Below are positions 8,944 to 15,698 of a stretch of 18,754 nucleotides of DNA, piece by piece. The DNA is taken from positions 1-18,754 of the forward strand of contig CAAECB010000032.1 of assembly GCA_900754285.1 (NCBI GenBank). The letters run 5' to 3'. Position 1 is the first letter of the stretch, and each line of letters starts with the position of its first letter. The notes below the pieces were generated by a model. The model ran no database searches and was not told where the DNA came from. It saw nothing but the letters and a program-made list of their open reading frames with translations. The DNA is from Clostridia bacterium (GTDB taxonomy: Bacteria; Bacillota; Clostridia; TANB77; CAG-508). The position numbers and the translations under genes are program-made.

Positions 8944-10074
8944 ATGAAAAGAATAAAAAGAAAAAATGCCAAAAAGAAAATAACAATAATAGCCATAATA
9001 GTAGCAATATTATGGTTATTCGGCTTTTACATCTATGTGACATACAGTAAAATAGAAATAAAAAGCGGAAATTATGAAGCAACAAAAGTACAATCCACAG
9101 AAAGTGCACAAACTGTGGAAAAAGAAGAAGAAAAAAGCCAAACAATAGCAGATATAATAGAAGAAACAACAAAAAGTGTAGTAGGAATTTCAAAACTAAA
9201 AAGTGCAGGAAACTCAATATTATCAAATAGTAATGAATCAGAGCTAGGACTAGGAACAGGAATAATAGTAGCAGAAAATGGCTATATATTAAGCAATGCA
9301 CATGTAACAGGAGAAAGATACAGCAAATGCTATATCACACTAGAAAACGGACAAAATTACGAAGGAAAAGTAATGTGGAGTGACGAAAACCTAGACTTAT
9401 CAATAACAAAAATAGAAGCCAAAAACTTAAGCTATGCAACACTAGGAGACTCAAGTAAAATACGAGTAGGAGAAACAGTATATGCAATAGGAAATCCAAT
9501 AGGATTCGAATTCAGAAGAACAGTAACATCAGGAATAATAAGTGCCAAAAACAGAAGCATAAAAATAGAAGAAGAAAACAATCAAACATACATGTCAGAC
9601 TTAATACAAACAGATGCAACAATCAATCCAGGAAACAGTGGAGGGCCACTAATAACACCAAATGGGGAAGTAATAGGAATAAACACAGTAAAAATATCAA
9701 CAGCAGAAGGAATAGGATTTGCAATACCAATAAATGTAGTAAAAACAATAATAGAATCATATAAACAAACAGGAACATACGAGCAAGCAACAATAGGAAT
9801 ATATGCATATGACAAAGATGTAATCCCATATTTAGACACAAACGTAAAATTTGAAAAAGGAATATATGTAGCACAAATAACACCAAAAGGAGCAGCAGAC
9901 GGAAGCGAATTAGAAGAAAAAGACATAATAGTATCAATAGATGACAAAGAATTAAACACAATGAATGACCTAAGAGAATATATTTACACAAAAAAGCCAG
10001 GAGACCAAGTAACACTAAAAATAATTAGAAAAAAAATAACGAAAAATATAAATATAACATTAGGAAAAAAATGA
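8944..10074 (+). CDS. Membrane-anchored HtrA/DegP-family serine protease with PDZ domain
   Basis: S1C serine protease of 376 aa, expected to handle misfolded or exported proteins outside the membrane. A basic N-terminus and one helix (about 14-35) anchor it, with the catalytic part outside. The triad is visible: H120 in SNAHV, D151 in ENLDLS, and S232 in NPGNSGGPL. One C-terminal PDZ domain (about 295-372, GIYVAQITPKGAADGSELEEKD region) fits HtrA proteases of Bacillota, which usually have one. It is co-directional with the acyl ligase but has its own promoter and is separated from it by a long hairpin repeat. The stop is a tandem TGA TGA lying in the outer arm of repeat copy 4. Nothing is missing. 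Confidence 0.93.
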   Translation: MKRIKRKNAKKKITIIAIIVAILWLFGFYIYVTYSKIEIKSGNYEATKVQSTESAQTVEKEEEKSQTIADIIEETTKSVVGISKLKSAGNSILSNSNESELGLGTGIIVAENGYILSNAHVTGERYSKCYITLENGQNYEGKVMWSDENLDLSITKIEAKNLSYATLGDSSKIRVGETVYAIGNPIGFEFRRTVTSGIISAKNRSIKIEEENNQTYMSDLIQTDATINPGNSGGPLITPNGEVIGINTVKISTAEGIGFAIPINVVKTIIESYKQTGTYEQATIGIYAYDKDVIPYLDTNVKFEKGIYVAQITPKGAADGSELEEKDIIVSIDDKELNTMNDLREYIYTKKPGDQVTLKIIRKKITKNINITLGKK

Positions 10075-10182
10075 TGAGTTAGGGACGGAGTGATGTTTTT
10101 GGGGTCGGAGCAAAAAACATTACTAAAAGGAAATGTTTTTATTCCTCCGACCCCAAAAACACCACTCCGTCCTAACTCATCA
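10072..10182. repeat. Modular GC-core hairpin repeat, copy 4, shared by two convergent genes
   Basis: The outer arms TGATGAGTTAGGGACGGAG (left) and their complement (right, one C fewer) run into a perfect core GTTTTTGGGGTCGGAG (10095-10110 with 10145-10160) and an inner AAAAACATT/AATGTTTTT stem. The arms start in the stop codon of the protease and end in the stop codon of the peptidase. Both genes end in TGA TGA supplied by the palindrome, so it very likely acts as a two-way transcript end. Confidence 0.9.
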
Positions 10183-11235
10183 ATCCCCCAAAGCATCATT
10201 AAAATCAAATTTTCTAGAATAATCCTTAGAATCAGGAAAAGCCACATAAACAGCACTTTGATTTTTTCTCAAAAACTCAATAATATTATAAACATCAATC
10301 CAAATCTCATTAGGACTATCAATCTGAGACTCATCAAAAATAAGTTGCAAACCAAAATGAAGATGAGGAACATTAATATTATTAACATTCTCCTTCAAAC
10401 TATAACCAGTCATCCCAAGGTAACCAATAACATCACCAGCCTTAACAGAATCACCCTCTTTCAAATCTTTGGCATAAGGGTGATTTTTTCGCAAGTGAGC
10501 ATAATAATAATAACGTTTACCATCAAAACTTCTAATACCAATGCGCCAACCACCATATTGATTCCAACCAAGATGCTCAACAACGCCAGACTCAACAGAA
10601 ACAACAGGAGTACCAACGCTCCCCATTAAATCATTACCAAGATGAGTCCTTTTAAAACCATAAGAACGAGAATTACCAAAATCATCATAATGGCTAAAAT
10701 TATAACCTTTAGCAATAGGCAAAAAAGCCTTCAAACCGTAGGAATCAGCAAAAGAACGAGAACCATCATCAAATTCCTTTTCAATAGAAAAATTACCAAT
10801 AAAATTAGAAAGAATAGCAGAATAACTTTCAAAAAAATAATCATAATACTTAAAATCGCGAGACAAATCAGACATAGAACAACCAGAATCCAATTTAGAA
10901 ACAACAAAATCCAAATCAGATTTTTTATAATTCTTAAAATTACCACCATTTTTACAAGCAAGAAAAGCCAAAAGTTCAATCCAATTATATTTAACATCAG
11001 AATCATTAGAATGAGAAGAAATATCAAGTTTAGATGTATCATTCAAAGCATCATAAGAAACGTTAAAATCCACCCATTTAATAAAACTTTTAGAAGTATC
11101 AGAAGTGATATTCAAATTAGAATTAGTGTCATTATCAGAAGAAAGAGCAAAAGAATACATAAAGCAAGAAATAAAAATCAAAATAAAAAAAACAATGATA
11201 AAATTTTTAGAAAATTTAAAACATTTAATAAACAC
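10180..11235 (-). CDS. Secreted M23-family peptidase (LytM-like)
   Basis: Zinc metallopeptidase of about 351 aa, of the family that cuts peptidoglycan cross-bridges or stems. An N-terminal hydrophobic stretch (IIVFFILIFISCFMYSFA) is a signal peptide or anchor. A roughly 150-residue region without known motifs follows, then the LytM domain. Zn ligands and catalytic residues are all present: H198 and D202 in HLGND, H247 in YYAHLR, and H291/H293 in PHLHFG. It is probably active. The open frame extends to GTG codons at 11247 and 11244, but AGGTGG lies 8 nt before the GTG at 11235, so I prefer that start. It is convergent with the HtrA-type protease and the two share a palindromic end. Codons end mostly in T, like the other minus-strand genes here. 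Confidence 0.9.
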   Translation of the reverse strand: MFIKCFKFSKNFIIVFFILIFISCFMYSFALSSDNDTNSNLNITSDTSKSFIKWVDFNVSYDALNDTSKLDISSHSNDSDVKYNWIELLAFLACKNGGNFKNYKKSDLDFVVSKLDSGCSMSDLSRDFKYYDYFFESYSAILSNFIGNFSIEKEFDDGSRSFADSYGLKAFLPIAKGYNFSHYDDFGNSRSYGFKRTHLGNDLMGSVGTPVVSVESGVVEHLGWNQYGGWRIGIRSFDGKRYYYYAHLRKNHPYAKDLKEGDSVKAGDVIGYLGMTGYSLKENVNNINVPHLHFGLQLIFDESQIDSPNEIWIDVYNIIEFLRKNQSAVYVAFPDSKDYSRKFDFNDALGD

Positions 11236-11286
11236 AGAAAACACCACCTAACATCAAAAGTCAAAAAATTTAACATTAAGACAAGC

Positions 11287-11384
11287 CACTAATATTTTTC
11301 AACTCTGTCCCCAAAAGCACTAATGTTTTTTACTCCGACCCCAAAAACACTAATGCTTTTTGAGTCCGGCCCCAAAAACACTAT
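11287..11384. repeat. Modular GC-core repeat, copy 5 (three tandem 30-31-nt units)
   Basis: Three head-to-tail units start with ACTAATnTTTTT, carry a core (CTCTGTCCCC, CTCCGACCCC, GTCCGGCCCC) and end with AAAAGC or AAAAAC: about 11288-11318, 11319-11348 and 11349-11379. Unlike copies 3 and 4, the units point the same way. This gives the basic repeat unit directly. The array lies between the divergent M23 peptidase and the response-regulator remnant. Confidence 0.85.
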
Positions 11385-11453
11385 CAATAAAATATATTTA
11401 AAAAGACAAAAAAATATGATAAAATAGAAACAGCAGAAAGGAAAGTGAAAAAA

Positions 11454-11655
11454 ATGAGAATATTAATAATAGAAGACGAACAAAAATAGCAGAAGTAATA
11501 GCAAGCAGACTAAAAAAAGAAAACTATGTAGTAGACACATATAAAGACGGAGAAGAAGGACTAGACAACGCATTAACAAACATATATGACCTAATAATAC
11601 TTGATGTAATGTTACCAAAAATAAACGGATTTGAAATCCTAAAAGAAATAAAAAA
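11454..11655 (+). pseudogene. Response regulator receiver domain remnant, frameshifted and truncated
   Basis: The ATG at 11454, behind GAAAGGAAAG, starts MRILIIEDEQK and hits TAG at once. Adding one base to the A-run at 11482-11486 restores AEVIASRLKKENY...DGEEGLDNAL...YDLIILDVMLPKINGFEILKEIKK. This is the first half of an OmpR/PhoB-type receiver, including the acidic pair, the phospho-acceptor Asp in LILDVMLP and the KxNGFEIL stretch. Then the match stops. The rest of the receiver and the DNA-binding domain are missing, replaced by unrelated sequence. The damage is thus a 1-nt deletion plus a deletion junction near 11655. No cognate kinase is adjacent. Confidence 0.85.
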
Positions 11656-11960
11656 GACTACAATCATTATTAAAAATGTCAATAATAAACTTAAAAAACT
11701 GCAAATTATCTTACGGAAGCAACACATTGATAAGCAGTAAAATAACAACAGAATGGCGCACAACAGGAACAAACGGAGGAAACTTAACATTAAATGCAGA
11801 AAACACCGCAAAACAAATAGACTTAAAAATAGACAGTAACACAAAAATCAAATTAACAAGAAACTCATATGTAATAACATTAGAAGATGAAGACACAACA
11901 TATAGCAATATAGATTTCAATGGATACACACTATATGTAAATGGAACAGCAATAAATTAA
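11656..11960 (+). pseudogene. C-terminal fragment of a surface or carbohydrate-binding-type protein
   Basis: The open frame from about 11656 (first ATG 11676) to TAA encodes roughly 100 residues rich in Thr, Asn and Ser, ending in a beta-strand-like stretch (DTTYSNIDFNGYTLYVNGTAIN). No ribosome binding site precedes the ATG, and the upstream DNA belongs to the broken receiver gene, so this is the 3' end of a larger gene. The ending reminds me of clostridial surface proteins with DUF4353-type carbohydrate-binding repeats, but I am not sure. It could give a short protein only through read-through from the receiver's promoter. Confidence 0.5.
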
Positions 11961-11977
11961 AAAAGGATAAAAACAAT

Positions 11978-12009
11978 TAGCCAAGTTAGTCCAAAAGCCA
12001 GCTTGGCTA
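11978..12009. repeat. 8-bp inverted repeat TAGCCAAG/CTTGGCTA
   Basis: TAGCCAAG (11978-11985) and CTTGGCTA (12002-12009) form a stem around 16 nt. No T-run follows on the plus strand. On the minus strand ATTGTTTTT follows, so it could end transcripts from the right, although no minus-strand gene is seen there. Confidence 0.5.
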
Positions 12010-12072
12010 GAAGCAACCAAAAAAAGAGAAAAATGCACAAAATAAAAAATGGAAAAAAATTCCAACAAAATG

Positions 12073-12101
12073 TTGCAAAAAAATCAAAAATGCAGTATAA
12101 T
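12073..12101 (+). promoter_or_regulatory. Strong promoter of the 115-aa gene
   Basis: TTGCAA (12073-12078) and a perfect TATAAT (12096-12101) are exactly 17 nt apart. Transcription from near 12108 leaves a leader of about 41 nt to the ATG at 12149. Confidence 0.75.
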
Positions 12102-12148
12102 ATAAACAGTAACATAAAAATATGTTTTCACAAACAGGAGGAAGACAA

Positions 12149-12496
12149 ATGAACGAGAGAGAGGAATTAAAAGTAGCAAACATCATGGCAAAAGTATTAG
12201 ATATGGGATTAAGCAAATATCATACTTTATTCCTAACACAAATGGCAATACGCCGGTACAAGAAAAGTATGAAAGGAAAGGAAGAAAGCATAGACAAAAC
12301 ACTAGACAAAATTATGAGGAGAATGCAAAGTCTATGTAAAGAAACAAAAGGTCTTGAAAACAAAATTGTAATAGAAACATCTTGGAATAAATCAAGAGCA
12401 AAGCTTGAAGAAGAATTATCTGATGCAAACTTACCAGACGAGCTACTTAACGGAGAAATATTAGAAAATGTATTAGAATATCTTGTAAAAGACTAA
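12149..12496 (+). CDS. Hypothetical 115-aa charged, helical protein
   Basis: I do not recognise this protein. It is small, rich in Lys and Glu, and looks largely alpha-helical: two helical N-terminal stretches (NEREELKVANIMAKVLDMG, then KYHTLFLTQMAIRRYKK), a lysine-rich linker, and an acidic C-terminus (ELSDANLPDELLNGEILENVLEYLVKD). No signal peptide, membrane helix or cysteine motif suggests export or metal binding. The frame also opens at 12122, but AGGAGG stands 7 nt before the ATG at 12149, which settles the start. It has its own near-perfect promoter and its own terminator, so it is a monocistronic, probably well-expressed gene. It is intact between two eroded regions. Confidence 0.8.
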   Translation: MNEREELKVANIMAKVLDMGLSKYHTLFLTQMAIRRYKKSMKGKEESIDKTLDKIMRRMQSLCKETKGLENKIVIETSWNKSRAKLEEELSDANLPDELLNGEILENVLEYLVKD

Positions 12497-12511
12497 TACA
12501 TGTGCCAAGTC

Positions 12512-12546
12512 TTAAAAAGAACCTTGCAAATGCAAGGCTCTTTTAA
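12512..12546 (+). terminator. Rho-independent terminator of the 115-aa gene
   Basis: TTAAAAAGA-A-CCTTGC, loop AAAT, then GCAAGG-C-TCTTTTAA: a GC-rich 6-bp stem extended by an A/T stem, ending in a short T-run. The symmetry would also let it work on the other strand. Confidence 0.8.
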
Positions 12547-12646
12547 CATGCCAACAAATAAAAAAGAAAAAACACAACAAATAAAACACTTAGAAAAAAG
12601 CAAAACAAAATCAACGAAAAATAACAAACAAAAAGAAAAATAAACA

Positions 12647-12675
12647 TTGTAAAAAAAGCAAAAATAGTATAAAAT
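12647..12675 (+). promoter_or_regulatory. Promoter of the phosphodiesterase gene
   Basis: TTGTAA (12647-12652) and TAAAAT (12670-12675) are 17 nt apart. The leader contains GAAAGGAAAG before the ATG at 12719. Confidence 0.6.
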
Positions 12676-12718
12676 AAAGCTACAAAAAAATAAAAAAAGC
12701 AGAAAGGAAAGAAAAAAG

Positions 12719-13276
12719 ATGAAAGTATTAGTAATATCAGACATACACGGCTCAGGATATTATGCAGAAAAAATAAAAGAAATCAATGAAAGAGAGAAGC
12801 CAGAAGAAATAATAATATTAGGAGACCTATATTACCATGGACCAAGGAACGAATTAAGTCAAGAATACAACCCAATGAAAGTAGCGCAAATACTAAACGC
12901 AATGAAAGAAAAGCTAACAGTAATAAAAGGAAACTGTGACGCAGAAGTAGACGAAATGATATCAGAATTCAAATTCCATGACCACATAATAAAAGAAATA
13001 AACGGAAAAAAGATATATTTCACACATGGGCACAAATACAACATAGACAAAATACCATACGAAGACTTTGAAATAATGATATATGGACACACACACCAAG
13101 GCTTCATAGGCGAAAAAGAAGGATACATATTTGCAAACCCAGGCTCAATATCACTACCAAAATGCAACACAGAGCACAGTTATATAATCTTAGAAGACAA
13201 CAAAATAATATTAAAAAATGTAGAAGGAAAAATAATATCACAAAAAGAAATAGAAACAAAAGGAAGAAAGGATTGA
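12719..13276 (+). CDS. YfcE-family metallophosphodiesterase
   Basis: Single-domain metallophosphoesterase of 185 aa, resembling the YfcE/MJ0936 group, which hydrolyse phosphodiesters with two metal ions; the natural substrate is usually unknown. The metal site is complete: SDIHG (D8, H10), GDLYYHG (D36), GNCD (N72), THGH (H103, H105) and GHTH (H124, H126), followed by FANPGSIS, typical of this group. It is cytosolic, with no signal peptide. It is intact, with its own promoter, and ends 24 nt before the first base of the truncated restriction gene. The deletion that removed the restriction gene's 5' part must therefore have ended just beyond this stop codon. Confidence 0.92.
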   Translation: MKVLVISDIHGSGYYAEKIKEINEREKPEEIIILGDLYYHGPRNELSQEYNPMKVAQILNAMKEKLTVIKGNCDAEVDEMISEFKFHDHIIKEINGKKIYFTHGHKYNIDKIPYEDFEIMIYGHTHQGFIGEKEGYIFANPGSISLPKCNTEHSYIILEDNKIILKNVEGKIISQKEIETKGRKD

Positions 13277-13300
13277 GATGGTGTATTATACTAACCTTGA

Positions 13301-15265
13301 CAAGGTCAAATAAGAAGCAATGATTTAGAAGAAATAAGAAGAAAAAGAATAGTATTTATAGTAGACGAATGCCATAGATCGCAAATGGGAACAATGCATC
13401 AAGACATAAAAAAACTATTTCCAAATGCAATGTACTTTGGATTCACAGGAACGCCAGTAATAAAAGAAAAAGGAGACATAGCAGAAGACAACATATACAC
13501 ATCAGACATATTTGGAAACGAGCTACACAGATACAACATATATCATGGAATAAGGGACAACAACATACTAGGATTTGACACATACATAGCAAACACCTTT
13601 GACGAAAAAGAGCTAAGAAAACGAATAGGATTAGAAAAATGCCATGCAACAACAGTAGAAGAAGCGTTAGAAAACGAAGAAAAAAGAGAAATCTTCTTAT
13701 AATACATGAACCAAGGAAAGAAAAAATGTCCAATGACAGAAATAGAAAAAGAACTACCAAAAAACCAATACAAACTAGAAACACACAAAAAAGAAGTAGT
13801 AAAAAACATCATAGAAAATTGGCCAATAAGAAGTATAAACTCAAAATTTCATGCAATATTAGCAACAAGTTCAATCCAAGAAGCAATAAAATACTACAAA
13901 CTATTCAAGCAAAGCAACACAACCCTAAAAATAACAGAAATATTTGACCCAAGTGACAACAACAGCAACACAGCAATAGAAAAAATAGAAGGAATAACAG
14001 AAATCCTAACAGACTACAACAACCAATACAACAAAAACTACAAAATAAGCCAATACGAAAGCTTCAAAAAAGATGTATGTTTAAGACTAGCACACAAAAA
14101 GCCATATATATCAATAGAAAAAGAAAAGGAAAAAGAGCTAAACCTAGTAATAGTAGTAGACCAGCTACTAACAGGATATGACTCAAAATGGATAAACACA
14201 GTATATATGGACAAAGAGCAAGAAGGAAAAAATCTAATACAAACAATCTCAAGAACCAACAGAATATATGGACCAGAAAAATGCCATGGAACAATAATAT
14301 TTTACAGAAAGCCATACACAATGACAGAAAGATTACACTACGCAGTAAAGCTATATGCAGGAGAAGGCAAATTCGGAGTATATGTCAACAAGCTAGACAA
14401 AAACATCAAAAAAATAAACCAAAAATACAAAGAAATAAAAGAGCTATTTGAAAATGCCAACATAGAAAACTTTGAAAAAAACGCAGAAGAAAAAATCTGG
14501 AAAAGAAAATTCGCCAAGCTATTTATAGAACTAAACAAATACATAGACTCAGCCAAAATGCAAGGATTTGCATGGGACAAGCAAAAATACGAATTCAGCA
14601 ACACAAAAGGAAAAAAATACACAATAACACTAAAAATCAAAGAAACCACATATCTAATCCTAGTCAAAAGATACAAAGAACTATTCACCCAAGGCAGAAC
14701 AATAAGCACAGACGTACCATATGACATATACACACATATAACAGAAATCCAAACAGACTCCATAGACGACGACTACATGAACTCAAAATTCGAAATCTAC
14801 ATAAAAACTCTAAACAAAGGAAACCAAAAACTAAAAGAAAAAGCATTAGACGAGCTAAACAAAACCTTCCCAATGCTAAGTGCAGCAGAGCAAAAATACG
14901 CAAGAATCTTCTTACACCAAGTAGAATCAGGAGAAATCATAATAGACAAAAACAAAACATTCCACGAACACATAACAGAACTACGAGCCAAATACAACAA
15001 CAACTATATCCACCAAATATCCCAAGGCCTAGGAATAAATGAAGAAAAATTCAGAGACCTAATCACCTCAGGAGCCACATTAGAAAACCTAAACGTCTTT
15101 GGAAGATATGACGAACTACTAGAAACCCTAGATATAACCAAAGCCCAAGCCTACTTTGAAAACAGAGATCAAAAATCATATTCCCTACGAGAAACTCGCC
15201 TGCAAGCAGACCAAGAAATCACCTCAATCATCCTAAACGGCGGAGTGGATGGGATAGTGGATTGA
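13301..15265 (+). pseudogene. hsdR: Type I restriction endonuclease HsdR, 5'-truncated, with in-frame stop
   Basis: About 655 codons in one frame match the helicase and C-terminal parts of HsdR, whose usual length is about 1000 aa. Visible are the motor motifs VDECHRS (from 13361), FGFTGTP (about 13438), VVDQLLTGYDSKW (about 14155) and QTISRTNRIYGP (about 14240), then the long C-terminal region to TGA. The N-terminal nuclease domain and the Walker A motif are gone. The frame is cut once by TAA at 13700-13702 in EIFL*YMNQG. Both halves are in the same frame, so one base change, probably AAA to TAA judging by YKYM in relatives as I recall them, explains it. No hsdM or hsdS is in the window. The enzyme cannot work. 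An ATG at 13706 could start a 519-aa product, but no ribosome binding site supports it. Confidence 0.92.
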
Positions 15266-15321
15266 TATGAAAATATAATTATCAGCGAATATTAGGATAT
15301 ATTTTATAGAATAAAAATTCT

Positions 15322-15627
15322 TTGGAACAAAATAAGAAAAAATGTCTTTCATTTCTCATAACTCTAAGGGGAGTTTGAAATAATTTTGCTTTATAATTTT
15401 GATTTAATCGTTACAGCTTGAGTGATTGTAGCGATTTTTTCTATTTCTCAATTAGTTAACAATAATGACTAAAAATAGGCGTTTTATGTGAAATTGGGGA
15501 AAAGTTGGAGAAGAAAAAATCCCAAAACGTTTATATTTCTAATAAAAATTCAGTAAAAGACTATGGGAAACCTAATTTTATAAATAGTAGTCTTTTACGT
15601 TACACCATATAATCGTTGGAACAAAAT
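15322..15627. repeat. Direct and inverted repeats beside the integrase 3' end
   Basis: The non-coding stretch 15266-15698 holds a 12-bp direct repeat TTGGAACAAAAT (15322-15333 and 15616-15627), CGTTACA twice (15409-15415 and 15598-15604), and a perfect 11-bp inverted repeat GTAAAAGACTA/TAGTCTTTTAC (15553-15563 and 15588-15598). Repeats like these next to a tyrosine integrase often mark core and arm binding sites of an attachment region. No gene is seen in the stretch. Confidence 0.5.
15406..15440 (+). terminator. Rho-independent terminator downstream of hsdR
   Basis: AATCGTTACA (15406-15415) pairs with TGTAGCGATT (15427-15436), ten pairs with one G-U, and the T-run at 15435-15440 follows. 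It points away from hsdR on the plus strand. Confidence 0.7.
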
Positions 15628-15698
15628 TAAGGATTTTGACAACGATTTATTTTTATCGTGAAAAGGCTAATGACTTTAGTGAAATCTGAAAAAAGATT

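Noticed and set aside
11288..11379. Three regular units of 30-31 nt looking like a CRISPR array
   Set aside because: The units are contiguous with no unique spacers, belong to the dispersed repeat family, and no cas gene is present.
63..11655. The sensor kinase and the receiver remnant as one two-component pair
   Set aside because: They are over 9 kb apart on opposite strands with unrelated genes between, and the receiver is an OmpR/PhoB-type fragment with no link to this kinase.
12122..12148. Upstream ATG as start of the 115-aa protein
   Set aside because: It is only 14 nt from the predicted transcript start with no ribosome binding site, whereas AGGAGG precedes the ATG at 12149.
13385..15265. 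Two separate genes (13385-13702 and 13706-15265)
   Set aside because: Both lie in the same frame, together match one HsdR, and are divided only by a single TAA; neither has a ribosome binding site.
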